64,000 nucleotides of DNA, from NCBI RefSeq assembly GCF_009925085.1, contig NZ_JAABNR010000014.1, forward strand, positions 18,229 to 82,228, given 5' to 3'. Position 1 is the stretch's first letter. Each line of letters begins with the position of its first letter. The stretch comes from Stagnihabitans tardus. Its GTDB lineage: Bacteria > Pseudomonadota > Alphaproteobacteria > Rhodobacterales > Rhodobacteraceae. The notes below the pieces were generated by a model. That model was not told the DNA's origin and made no database searches. It saw only the letters and a list, made by a program, of their open reading frames with translations. The translations under genes were made by a program, and so were the position numbers. Positions 8,667 to 17,014 of this stretch are shown piece after piece.

Positions 8667-9191
8667 TACTCAGAGGTCCCCATTGAACAGACTGCCGAAT
8701 GGTTGGCGCGACGACTGCCGCCAAACGAGCGGGAGGAGCTTCTCGAAGACCTAGCAGCGGTGAGGTGGCGTCTTTGGAATGGTCAAACAGACAAGGCAAT
8801 TGACCTGATCGGTCGACTGTTTCACGACCTAAAGGCAGATGAACAGGGCAGCTCCGCGATCATCGCGCTACGTGGCTGTCTGTTCAACTTGCGCGCGGAG
8901 ATCGAGCAAAACGGGGGTTCGATCGCCAACTTCGGTGCAAGATATCTCGAAGGGAAGCGGATAGCCTCCACAGCTGCTGAAGCGAGTGTCAACAATCCTG
9001 TTGCAAGGCGGATGGTCAAGAAGCAGCAGATGCGCTGGATTGAACGCGGGGCAAACCTGCTCCTTCAAGTTCGCGTCGCCCTTGCCAACGACGATCTTTC
9101 GGAACATCTCGCTTGCCAGCCACCCCTTCAACGAAGGCAGACCATCATTTCGCCATTTGTGCCGCTACCGCTCTTTCAGCGTGCCGCATGA
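8667..9191 (+). pseudogene. C-terminal remnant of a transposase
   Basis: The frame encodes the end of an insertion-sequence transposase: a helical region (LLEDLAAVRWRLWNGQTDKAIDLIGRL), a typical YLEGKRIASTAAEASVNNPVARRMVKKQQMRW stretch, and a tail GANLLLQVRVAL. These are the last 170 or so residues seen in longer transposases whose catalytic Glu region precedes KKQQMRW. The N-terminal two thirds is missing and no inverted repeats were found, so it is a relic. The exact IS family is not certain. It marks the joint between the oxidase cassette and the next metal cassette. Confidence 0.6.
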
Positions 9192-9260
9192 CCTCAGGTC
9201 GTTGAACGGTCCCACGACCGACTGTTGATTTTGTTGAATTTCGTATCTCGAAACTAATAG

Positions 9261-9861
9261 CTACGCGACACGCACAGGCAGCGTTACAACCAGAGCCGCA
9301 ATCAGCGCCAAGGCACCCGTCGCACCTCCAAACCCTCCCAATCCACGTGTCAGCGCAACGCCCAGCGTCAGCCCCAACAGAAACTCGGAAATTCCCGCCA
9401 GCGAGACAAACGTCAACCGACGACCCAGTTCCACCTTGGTCGCCAGCAGGTCCGAGACCGCCGCAAGGGCAACCGGGGTGACCGCGGCTGCGAAGAGCCC
9501 GCTCAACACCCGTTCCACATGGACTGCGTTCAACATTTCGAACACTGCGAAGGCCACTGTAGCCGCAGCAAAGCCCACAAGCCCGATCAGCAGGACAGCC
9601 GCCGCACCTACTGATCCGACAGCCGCACCCAGAACGGTGCACAAAGAAACAAGGCGAAGATATGAAGCGCCGTCAACAGCCCGGTAGCGCGCGACACCTG
9701 CTCCGCCTTGCCGGCCACGCACAGCAGGCATTCGATCAGGTCGGGCAGCTGCGGCAGCAATATCCCGAAACCGACGGAAATGGTGAACAAGTCAGCATCA
9801 GGGCTTCAAGCATAGATGCCCGAGCTCAGGCTTTGACAAGATCACGAGGGGTGTCTGTCAT
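9261..9861 (-). pseudogene. Frameshifted MFS transporter remnant
   Basis: Three pieces of one major-facilitator protein are spread over different frames. The N-terminus (MTDTPRDLVKA, from ATG 9861) ends in a stop. The first helices (ISVGFGILLPQLPDLIE and LLTALHIFALFLCAPFW followed by RLSDQ) read in another frame. The rest (AVLLIGLVGFAAATVAFAVFE through LTLGVALTRGLGG) reads in a third, ending at 9261. The RLSD motif is the MFS loop 2-3 signature, and a complete MFS pump would be twice as long. The gene is therefore both shifted and truncated. Confidence 0.65.
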
Positions 9862-9871
9862 GCGGCGCGGC

Positions 9872-10258
9872 TCAGATCGCTGCAACTGTGCCAGTCAGCA
9901 TATCACGCACCCGCCCGGCCACCTTGTTAAGCGCCGGATTATCGATGGCTTGCATCGACGCCACCGGATCAATCGCACTTACCTCGACTCCGCCTTCGAT
10001 CTCGCGAAGTATAACGTTGCAGGGCAACATCGCACCGACGCGCGGTTCCATCCCTATGGCTTCCAGTGCCATCTTCGGATTGCAGGCCCCTAGAATCCGG
10101 TAGGCTGGCATATCCACGTCCAGCTTCTTCTTCATCGTTGCCTTGACGTCGATCTCTGTCAGCACGCCAAAGCCGTTCTCCGCAAGCGCGGCACGGGTTC
10201 GGGCATCGACCGCGTCAAAATCCGCGCCGGTGATCAGGCGGTTGATCGTATAGTTCAT
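9872..10258 (-). CDS. DUF302 family protein
   Basis: The 128-aa protein matches DUF302: an N-terminal DFDAVDARTRAALAENGFGVLTEIDV segment, the ILGACNPKMALEAI motif with its Cys, a second Cys in GAMLPCNVILRE, and the GVEVSAIDP end. DUF302 proteins are small cytoplasmic proteins often found beside metal-resistance and sulfur genes; their biochemical role is unknown. It is followed by a 37-aa membrane peptide gene on the same strand and precedes the decayed MFS gene. Confidence 0.85.
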   Translation of the reverse strand: MNYTINRLITGADFDAVDARTRAALAENGFGVLTEIDVKATMKKKLDVDMPAYRILGACNPKMALEAIGMEPRVGAMLPCNVILREIEGGVEVSAIDPVASMQAIDNPALNKVAGRVRDMLTGTVAAI

Positions 10259-10273
10259 CGTGTTTCCTTTCGA

Positions 10274-10387
10274 CTATTTGCGCAAATATTTGACCAGCGC
10301 CGCAATCGCGAGGCCGACCAGCACAAGGGTGACCATCATCCAGAGCCAGCCGAAGCCCATGCCAAATCCCATACCATAGCCTTTCAT
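10274..10387 (-). CDS. 37-aa Met/Gly-rich membrane peptide
   Basis: A short frame from ATG 10387 to TAG at 10274 encodes MKGYGMGFGMGFGWLW, then one hydrophobic helix (MMVTLVLVGLAIAALV) and a basic end (KYLRK). It lies 15 bp upstream of the DUF302 start on the same strand. GGAGGCC sits just before the ATG, a good ribosome site. The Met and Gly rich N-terminus next to copper genes suggests a membrane metal-binding peptide of the SHOCT/YgaP-like small-peptide kind, but no family is certain. Confidence 0.6.
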   Translation of the reverse strand: MKGYGMGFGMGFGWLWMMVTLVLVGLAIAALVKYLRK

Positions 10388-10416
10388 CTTTATGGCCTCC
10401 TGATCTGTGTTGGGAT

Positions 10417-10455
10417 TTCTCCCGCTAATGCTGCTTCGCCTCGTTAGCGGGAGAA
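10417..10455 (-). terminator. Perfect 12-bp hairpin after the EF-hand gene
   Basis: TTCTCCCGCTAA (10417-10428) and TTAGCGGGAGAA (10444-10455) form a perfect stem with a 15-nt loop, starting 10 nt after the EF-hand stop on the minus strand. It separates that gene from the downstream 37-aa peptide and DUF302 genes and may act as a partial terminator. Confidence 0.5.
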
Positions 10456-10465
10456 GAAAGGCGCG

Positions 10466-10969
10466 TCAGTTGTTGCCCATCATCCCGTGACCCATGCCCG
10501 GCATGTTGCCCTGCTGCCCGACCATGTGGCTTTGCATCATTTCTGCCATGGCGGCCATTTCAGCCTCTGTCACCTGCGCATCTCCATCGGCGTCGTGCAT
10601 CTGGAAGGCACGCACGGTCATTGGTCGGGTGTGAGCCGCGTGCATCACCGCAAATTCATCCAGCGACAGGGTGCCATTGGCGTCGGTATCGTAGGTCTTG
10701 AGTTCAGCCTGCATGCCGGCCGTCATTTCCTCGGGGCTTAGCGTGCCATCCTTGTCGGCATCGAACGTGGTGATGGCAAAGCTTTGGCCGCCGCCCATCA
10801 TGCCCATGGCCCCACCCATCATGCCGCCATGCTGGCCCGTCATGCCCATGCCGCCCCCCATCATGCCACCGTGCTGCATCTGGCCTTGCTGGGCAACGAC
10901 CGGAACGGCGACAGCTGCCACTCCAAGGGCGGCAACGGTTGCGAGGGCGAATTTTGTCGAACGTTTCAT
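10466..10969 (-). CDS. Secreted EF-hand protein with Met/His-rich linker
   Basis: The 167-aa protein has a signal peptide (FALATVAALGVAAVAVPVVAQ), a Met/Gly/His-rich linker with repeated HGGMMGG units, and three EF-hand loops: DADKDGTLSPEE, DTDANGTLSLDE and DADGDAQVTEAE. It ends in another Met-rich tail. EF-hands bind Ca2+, and the Met clusters resemble periplasmic copper-binding segments. The gene is divergent from the response regulator/kinase pair and is a likely target of it. The function (periplasmic copper or calcium buffering) is inferred. Confidence 0.85.
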   Translation of the reverse strand: MKRSTKFALATVAALGVAAVAVPVVAQQGQMQHGGMMGGGMGMTGQHGGMMGGAMGMMGGGQSFAITTFDADKDGTLSPEEMTAGMQAELKTYDTDANGTLSLDEFAVMHAAHTRPMTVRAFQMHDADGDAQVTEAEMAAMAEMMQSHMVGQQGNMPGMGHGMMGNN

Positions 10970-11060
10970 TCTGTCTCTCCTGGATCAGTTTGCGATGTGT
11001 CCAATCTGGGGGGCAGGTGTCCCACAGGTTTGTCAGGGGGACGCCTGTTTTGTATCAATA

Positions 11061-11096
11061 TGTCGCAAGCAAGGGTGCTGAGAGAAGTTTGCGACA
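11061..11096. promoter_or_regulatory. Inverted repeat in the divergent EF-hand / regulator promoter region
   Basis: TGTCGCAA (11061-11068) and TTGCGACA (11089-11096) form a perfect 8-bp inverted repeat separated by 20 nt, within the 184-bp divergent gap. It is a good candidate operator for the OmpR-type regulator encoded next to it, acting on both directions. The spacing suggests two dimers or looping. Confidence 0.45.
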
Positions 11097-11153
11097 ATCT
11101 TCTGTCCGCAGAACCAAGGGGTTCAGATAGGGTCGACAGCAGGAGACAAGAAG

Positions 11154-11876
11154 ATGACCCAGCCGCCGCATATCCTGATCGTCGATGACCACCGCGAGAT
11201 CCGCGATGCGCTGGTGAAATATCTGGAAAAGAACGGCATGCGCGCGTCATCTGCCGCCGATGCGGTCGCGATGGATGCCGCGATAAAGGTGGGTCAGTTC
11301 GATCTGATCGTGCTAGATGTGATGATGCCGGGCGAAGATGGCCTGTCGGTCTGCCGGCGCCTTCACGCGCAAAGCAACATTCCGATCCTGATGCTGTCAG
11401 CCCTGGGTGACGAAACTGACCGTATCGTGGGGTTGGAGGTCGGGGCGGACGACTATCTGCCCAAACCCTTCAATCCGCGTGAGTTGCTAGCCCGGATCAA
11501 GGCGATCCTGCGCCGATCCGACCGGGCAGAAGTCGTTGGTGGCAGCCTTGCCGGGCATAGATTGGCCTTCGACCGATGGGTGCTTGATACCGACCGCCGG
11601 ACCCTGACTGACGGCGATGGCGTCGAGGTCGCGCTGACAACCGCGGAATTCCGTCTGCTGACGGTGTTTCTGGAGCGGCCGCGCTTCGTGCTCAGTCGCG
11701 AACAACTGCTCGATCTCACATCGGGTCGCGCCGCACAGGTGTTCGATCGCACCATCGACAACCAGATCAGCCGCTTGCGCCGCAAGATCGAGGCCGATCC
11801 GGCCAAGCCTGCGCTGATCGCAACCGTCTGGGGTGGTGGCTACAGCCTTGCCGCAGACGTCAGTGCAATGCCATGA
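11154..11876 (+). CDS. OmpR-family response regulator
   Basis: The 240-aa protein has a receiver domain (ILIVDDHREIRDAL, phospho-acceptor Asp in LIVLDVMMPGEDGL, switch Ser in LMLSALGDETD, Lys in YLPKPFNPREL) and a C-terminal winged helix (ALTTAEFRLLTVFLERPRFVLSREQLLDL and IDNQISRLRRKIEADP). It overlaps the sensor kinase gene by 4 bp. Its place in a copper island, beside a Met-rich periplasmic protein, suggests a CopR/CusR-like role, though the signal is not shown by sequence. Confidence 0.92.
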   Translation: MTQPPHILIVDDHREIRDALVKYLEKNGMRASSAADAVAMDAAIKVGQFDLIVLDVMMPGEDGLSVCRRLHAQSNIPILMLSALGDETDRIVGLEVGADDYLPKPFNPRELLARIKAILRRSDRAEVVGGSLAGHRLAFDRWVLDTDRRTLTDGDGVEVALTTAEFRLLTVFLERPRFVLSREQLLDLTSGRAAQVFDRTIDNQISRLRRKIEADPAKPALIATVWGGGYSLAADVSAMP

Positions 11877-13276
11877 GTGCGCGCTTCCCGAAGCTTCGCA
11901 AGCTGTTCCCGCAATCTCTTGGCGGGCAGTTGCTGATCATGTTGCTTTTGGCGCTGGCCATCACACAAGGGCTTGGCCTGTTGTTGCTGACAGACGAGCG
12001 GAACCGGGCGGTCCGTGCAGCCCTCGGGCTGGAGGCGGCAGGGCGCGCTGCAAATGTTGTCTTGCTTCTGGATGGCGCCCCCACTGATCTGCGCTCGTCG
12101 ATACTCCGCGCGGCGGATTCTCCGCTTGTCCGGTTTGAAGTCGGGCCCGAGCCTGCAGCGTCCCACGACAGCGCAGAGGCGGACATGGTTCTGCGGCAGA
12201 TCCGCCAGATTCTCGGAGAGCCGGAACGGGAGGTTCGCGCCGATGTCCATGCGCTTCCCCTCGCGTCCATGCCATTGCCAGACGGAGTGCCAGCCAACAT
12301 GCGCCCAATGCATGAGGCGATGATGGCAGGGCGGACCGACCCCATTGAACTGACGCTGTCGATTCGACTTGCGGCGGGCGATTGGCTGAACGTGCGCACG
12401 ATGTTTTACCGCCCTGCCCTGCAACTGACTCCACAGGCCCTTCTGCCAGTAGTGTTGATGGCGGTGGCGGTAGCTTTGGTGGCCTGGTGGACCGCGCGGC
12501 GCGTCGTCGGCCCGATGCGCGCTCTTGCAGTTGGCGCCGACCGCTTGGGCCGTGGGCTTGATGCCGATCCGTTGCCGATGACGGGGCCATCCGAGGTGCG
12601 CGAGACCACGCAGGCCTTCAACCGGATGAAAGCCCGACTCACCCGCTTCGTGAACGAGCGCACGCACATGCTCGCCGCCTTGAGTCATGACTTGCGCTCG
12701 CCCCTGACCGCGATGCGGCTCAGGATCGAAATGCTGGACGAAACCGAGGATAGTGTACGCCTGAAGGCACTGGTCGAGGAAATGCAGGCAATGGTCGAGG
12801 CGACCTTGGAATTCGCACGCGGGGTTGCACGGGCAGAACCCGCCGCTGAAGTCGATCTTGCCGTCCTGCTGACTGATCTGGTCAACGATGTAGGGCGAGA
12901 TCAGGCCAATCTTGCCCCGTCGTCGCCTCTGCCCATCACCGTCCGCCCGCACGCCTTGAACCGCGCGCTAAGGAACCTGATCGATAATGCTGTCCGCTAT
13001 GGCGGGGTGGCGATGGTAAAGTTGGACCGAACACCTGGATTGGCCGTCATCACCATCGCGGACAAGGGCCAGGGATTGCCCGAAGACCAACTTGAAGCGG
13101 TCTTTGAGCCGTTCGTACGCTTGGAAGGGTCTCGCAGCCGAGATACCGGCGGCGTCGGCCTCGGCCTGGCAATCGCCCGCACCATCATTCAGGCGCACGG
13201 CGGGACAGTCTTGCTCCGCAATGTGGCGGCAGGTGGACTCGAAGCAGTTGTGACCTTGCCACTCGGTGATGCTTGA
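11873..13276 (+). CDS. Membrane sensor histidine kinase
   Basis: The 467-aa kinase has an N-terminal membrane helix (GGQLLIMLLLALAITQGLGLLLL), a periplasmic domain of about 140 residues, and a second helix (ALLPVVLMAVAVALVAWW). HAMP, dimerisation and phospho-acceptor regions follow (LAALSHDLRSPLTAMRLRIEM). The ATPase domain has N-box NLIDNAVRYG, G1 IADKGQGLPEDQ and G2 GVGLGLAIA. The periplasmic part contains Met/His pairs (NMRPMHEAMMAG) that could sense metal. The ATGA overlap with the regulator shows translational coupling. Confidence 0.92.
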   Translation: MSARFPKLRKLFPQSLGGQLLIMLLLALAITQGLGLLLLTDERNRAVRAALGLEAAGRAANVVLLLDGAPTDLRSSILRAADSPLVRFEVGPEPAASHDSAEADMVLRQIRQILGEPEREVRADVHALPLASMPLPDGVPANMRPMHEAMMAGRTDPIELTLSIRLAAGDWLNVRTMFYRPALQLTPQALLPVVLMAVAVALVAWWTARRVVGPMRALAVGADRLGRGLDADPLPMTGPSEVRETTQAFNRMKARLTRFVNERTHMLAALSHDLRSPLTAMRLRIEMLDETEDSVRLKALVEEMQAMVEATLEFARGVARAEPAAEVDLAVLLTDLVNDVGRDQANLAPSSPLPITVRPHALNRALRNLIDNAVRYGGVAMVKLDRTPGLAVITIADKGQGLPEDQLEAVFEPFVRLEGSRSRDTGGVGLGLAIARTIIQAHGGTVLLRNVAAGGLEAVVTLPLGDA

Positions 13277-13354
13277 TCTCACCTCACAAAAGCGCCCACC
13301 ATTTTCGGCCCTCCGAAGCCGAGCCTCAGAAAAAGCTGTGGTCACATCTGGACG

Positions 13355-14350
13355 CTAAATTGCTGCACGCCACATCCTGAAACGCCCTTGGCCAGTCACC
13401 TCGTGGATCAGCCCACTCGCCTCCATCCAAGCCAGGTTTCGCTGAACAGCCGCGCGGCTGGCGCCGATCAAAGTCTCGGCCATCGGTGCGGAGACCAAGG
13501 GCCATTCGGTCAATACAGCGCGCAAAGCCGGAGGCGTACGGCCAGACAACACCGACATGACAGTCTCCGCTTGGGTAGACCATATTTCGAGATCGTCGAG
13601 GTGCCGCATCGCTGCGAGGCATGCGTTGTTCATCCCGTCCAGCCATCGGGTCAACCGCTCTGCCGGAGGTCCGCCGGCACGAATCCCCCCTGCCCCACCC
13701 ATTGCTACTGGTGCGAAAATCGCACCCTTCCCTTCGGCTGCAGCAATCCGGCCTGCCGTGACCGCGGCTTCCATCCGGTCACCATGCTGACCGAGACCTG
13801 CCAGGCTCCAAAGGTGGAAGCCCAGACAAGCCCGGGTGATAGGGTGCAGATGTCGAGCGACTCCCGTCACGGCGAGCCAGCCATCGGCGCGATCGGTGAA
13901 CCGCTCGGCGTCATCCGCTATGTTCTCAGGGTCCCGCCGGTCGAGAAAATCGGCTAGCCCAGCTTCAGGGCCAGGCCCCCCAGTAAGACGTCGAACAGCC
14001 CATCCAACGCGTGACAGCGCCCCAGAGTCTTCCTGAGGGCCAGACAGACGAAGCGCGATCCAGAGTGCAAGGCGGTCAGGGCTGACTCGATCGCCAACGA
14101 ACCAGCTCAGCTCTGCAGCCTCGATCAGGGCCAATCTGTGCCGCCAACCCGATGGGCCGCGTCGCAGACGGTCGTCAAGCGCGCCCAATCTTCCGGCCAC
14201 GCGTGCGAGGCGGGCCGCACAACCCGCTTCGGCCCGGGCCCATGCGGCAACGACTGAGGTTTCACTGGGCTCAGCCAATGGGCCGGCAAGCAGATAGTCC
14301 GGTTCCTCTTCCATCGGGCCGGGCAGGAACCACTGTCGCATTTGCTTCAC
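13355..14350 (-). CDS. RHE_PE00001-type (DUF1612) protein with C-terminal helix-turn-helix
   Basis: The 331-aa protein shows the pattern of the RHE_PE00001/DUF1612 family known from rhizobial and rhodobacterial plasmids: a conserved ALIEAAELSWFVGDRVSPDRLALWIALRL region and a C-terminal winged-helix part (PMAETLIGASRAAVQRNLAWMEASGLIHEVTGQGRFRMWRA). The last part reads as a DNA-binding domain. Members are often close to ScpB-like and DUF1403 genes, which are here on the far side of the tni genes. The function is unknown; a regulatory or segregation role is inferred from the HTH. Confidence 0.75.
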   Translation of the reverse strand: MKQMRQWFLPGPMEEEPDYLLAGPLAEPSETSVVAAWARAEAGCAARLARVAGRLGALDDRLRRGPSGWRHRLALIEAAELSWFVGDRVSPDRLALWIALRLSGPQEDSGALSRVGWAVRRLTGGPGPEAGLADFLDRRDPENIADDAERFTDRADGWLAVTGVARHLHPITRACLGFHLWSLAGLGQHGDRMEAAVTAGRIAAAEGKGAIFAPVAMGGAGGIRAGGPPAERLTRWLDGMNNACLAAMRHLDDLEIWSTQAETVMSVLSGRTPPALRAVLTEWPLVSAPMAETLIGASRAAVQRNLAWMEASGLIHEVTGQGRFRMWRAAI

Positions 14351-14469
14351 GATTTCACTGCGTCCTTTTCACATTATTTCCGCATGGTAGGGGGAAAACA
14401 GGGGCCAACTTGTGCTTTGCGATTTCAATTTCATCACTGATTTCAATAGCGAGGCGAGGGCACAGAGGG

Positions 14470-16131
14470 ATGACAGCTTCCTTCGACGATCGACCGCTGA
14501 ACAGCAACAGCCAGGCGGCGTCCGATGAGGCTTGGAACAAGGCCGTCCGGATCGCGCGAGAACTGGATCAGGCCCTCGATGGGGTCGTGCCGATGCGGGA
14601 GGCCGTCACACGTGCGGCAACAGAGCTGCGCCTTTCCACCCGTCAGGTCTACAATCATCTTGCCCGGTATCGCGGGGATCGTCGTGTCTCATCGCTATTG
14701 CCCAGGACGAACGGATCGCGGCGCACGCGGATCGCCTCCGAGGTCGAAACCATCATTGTTGCAACACTGCGGGAGATGTGGCTCCGGCCGGAACAACCCG
14801 ATCTCGCGCCGATCGTCGACGAAATCCGCGCGCGCTGTGCCAGTGAAGGTTTAAAGCCCCCGGCCTATGTCACCGTGGCCAAAAGGATCCCGCGCGTGTT
14901 CTCCCCCGAAGAGATTGCGCGGCGACGGCTTTCCGGTGGCAAACACTTGCACCGCCTGAAGCCGCGTCCGGGGTACATCCGCGCGACCCATGCCCTTGAC
15001 GTCGTCCAGATCGATCACACGCCGGCCGATATCCAGTTCGTCGAGGTGATCGACGACCACGGCGTTTTCGTGGGCAGACCCTATCTGACCATCGCCGCCG
15101 ATGTCGCGACCAGTGCAATCATCGGCTTTTGCCTCACCCTCGAGCGCCCTTCCCGACTATCAGTCGCACTTTGCCTTGCGCACGCGATGTGCCGAAAGGA
15201 TGACTGGCTGGCCGAACGCGGGATTGCGCACCCATGGACAATGTATGGCCGCCCGAAGCAGATCGTTGTCGACTCAGCCAAGGAATTCCAGAGCAGTACC
15301 TTCACGACGGGATGTGCCGACTTCGGCATCGCCGTCCGCACCCGGAACAAGGGGACGGTACATCGGGGTGGCATTGTCGAGCGGCTTCTGGGCAAGGTGA
15401 ACACGGTGCTTCGCTCTCTTCCCGGCAAGACCGGGCGGTCCATCGCGGACCGCGGAGATTATTCGTCCGACAAGCGGGCAAGCCTGACCTTCGCGGCCCT
15501 TGAGCGCTGCATTGCCCTGGCAATCATCGATCACAACCAGACACAGAACGCACGCAAGCTGACCGTGCCTCGCCTCGAATGGGAACGGCGGCTTCCACCG
15601 ATTGACCGACAGATCGACGATCCCACCGATGTCCTGCTCAACTTCCTGCCTCGCAAGACGCGCCGCATCTCTCCCCAAGGCGTCAGCCTGTTCGCCATCG
15701 ACTACTTTGAACACTGGCTTGGGCCGCTCGTAGCCCGGCGTGACCGCCTTGCAGCTCTGGATCTGTGCTATGACCCCCGGGACATCAGCCAGATCTACAT
15801 CGCCGATCCCGACACGCGTGTCTGGCGCCCGGTAAGGCGACGGGACGGGGTCACTATGTCGGTCACCCTCTGGCACCATGAAGCCGACCGAGCGCGCCAG
15901 CGCCAGAACCAGCAACGCCCCGTGCAGGACAAGACGCTCCTGCGCCGAGAAATCGCTGCAACGGTCGCGGGGGCCAAATCCGCAAAGGCTCAACTGAGAG
16001 AGATGACCCGAGCCCGACACGCCGCAGGCGCGACAAAACCATATCAAGCTGCAGGAGCCGTTTCAGAGGCGACGAATCCTGGACCGGCGCCTGACCGACC
16101 CCGTCGCGTCTTTCCTATCGAGACCTGGTGA
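14470..16131 (+). CDS. tniA: TniA-type DDE transposase (Mu/Tn7 superfamily)
   Basis: The start was set at ATG 14470, 8 nt after a GAGG, giving 553 aa. N-terminal helix-turn-helix regions (LSTRQVYNHLARYRG) are followed by an rve-type catalytic core. The probable DDE triad is D in VVQIDHTP, D in QIVVDSAKEF and E in GGIVERLLGK, and a C-terminal beta-barrel region follows (YFEHWLGPLVARRDRLAALDL). TniA acts with the ATPase TniB and target protein TniQ, which follow directly. This gene set is that of Tn5053/Tn402 relatives. The usual TGTC-type terminal repeats were not found. Confidence 0.9.
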   Translation: MTASFDDRPLNSNSQAASDEAWNKAVRIARELDQALDGVVPMREAVTRAATELRLSTRQVYNHLARYRGDRRVSSLLPRTNGSRRTRIASEVETIIVATLREMWLRPEQPDLAPIVDEIRARCASEGLKPPAYVTVAKRIPRVFSPEEIARRRLSGGKHLHRLKPRPGYIRATHALDVVQIDHTPADIQFVEVIDDHGVFVGRPYLTIAADVATSAIIGFCLTLERPSRLSVALCLAHAMCRKDDWLAERGIAHPWTMYGRPKQIVVDSAKEFQSSTFTTGCADFGIAVRTRNKGTVHRGGIVERLLGKVNTVLRSLPGKTGRSIADRGDYSSDKRASLTFAALERCIALAIIDHNQTQNARKLTVPRLEWERRLPPIDRQIDDPTDVLLNFLPRKTRRISPQGVSLFAIDYFEHWLGPLVARRDRLAALDLCYDPRDISQIYIADPDTRVWRPVRRRDGVTMSVTLWHHEADRARQRQNQQRPVQDKTLLRREIAATVAGAKSAKAQLREMTRARHAAGATKPYQAAGAVSEATNPGPAPDRPRRVFPIETW

Positions 16132-16132
16132 C

Positions 16133-17014
16133 GTGGCCGACCATCTCCTGCCATCAACCTCAGCGTTGCTGGATGCGGATGCTGCCGCCCGCATGGCGCA
16201 TATTCGGGCGCCACGCTGGATCGGCCATCCCGGTGCCTCTAGGGCACATGATGCGATGCGGCAGCTGCTGGAACGCCCGCCATCACTCCGCCCTCGCGGA
16301 TTGCTGCTCGCCGGCCCCTATCACAACGGCAAGACCATGATCGCCGAACGCTTCGCCGTCGAACATCTGCGCCGTGCCGACCGGCAAAGGGTCTGGATGA
16401 TCCAGACTCGGGAGGGGGCTGGCCTGTCGCATTTCTACGCCAGCATCCTGTCCGGGCTGCGCGCCCCGCAGGCTGTCGGCTGGCGCAGCCTGTCCCGCGC
16501 CAGCGAACAGGTCGATCATCTTCTCGACAGCCTGAAGCCGCGCCTGCTCATCTTCGACGAATTCCACAGTGCGCTGCGCGGACGCCGACAGGATGTGAAG
16601 GCAATCTTCTCATTTCTGCGGCGGATCGCACGCGTGCATGACATCTCGCCCGTGCTTGTCGGCGAAATCGCCGTCTACGATGCGCTGCACGACACCGAAG
16701 AAATGGGCTCGCGGTTCGATACGGTCGCGGTGCCACGGTGGGGTTTCGACGAAGACTTCGCCACACTTCTCGACAGTCTTGAGGCCAGCATGCCACTTGC
16801 GGATGCCTCAAACCTCTCACGACCTCCCCTGGCCAAAATGATCCATGATCTGTCGGAAGGGCTGATTGGCGAGGTGGTCGACATCGTCACCCGGGCGGCT
16901 GTGGCAGCTGTTGAGAGCGGTGAGGAAAGGATCACGTCCAGCACCGTCATGGCGCTCGGATATGTGCCGCTGTCACGGCGGCGGAACTCAGCCTTGCGCC
17001 ATTCAATGACATGA
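16133..17014 (+). CDS. tniB: TniB AAA+ ATPase
   Basis: The frame starts with GTG at 16133, two bases after the tniA stop, and encodes 293 aa. The Walker A sequence is GLLLAGPYHNGKTMIAERF, the Walker B region is RLLIFDEFHSALRG, and a sensor region follows (PVLVGEIAVYDAL). TniB is the Tn7 TnsC counterpart that joins target choice to the transposase. It overlaps tniQ by 4 bp (ATGA). Confidence 0.9.
   Translation: MADHLLPSTSALLDADAAARMAHIRAPRWIGHPGASRAHDAMRQLLERPPSLRPRGLLLAGPYHNGKTMIAERFAVEHLRRADRQRVWMIQTREGAGLSHFYASILSGLRAPQAVGWRSLSRASEQVDHLLDSLKPRLLIFDEFHSALRGRRQDVKAIFSFLRRIARVHDISPVLVGEIAVYDALHDTEEMGSRFDTVAVPRWGFDEDFATLLDSLEASMPLADASNLSRPPLAKMIHDLSEGLIGEVVDIVTRAAVAAVESGEERITSSTVMALGYVPLSRRRNSALRHSMT

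Noticed and set aside
13277..14469. Tn5053/Tn402 terminal inverted repeat starting TGTC
   Set aside because: Looked for near tniA and near 18-22.8 kb and not found. Short ATTTCAAT repeats at about 14420-14450 are too weak to call ends.
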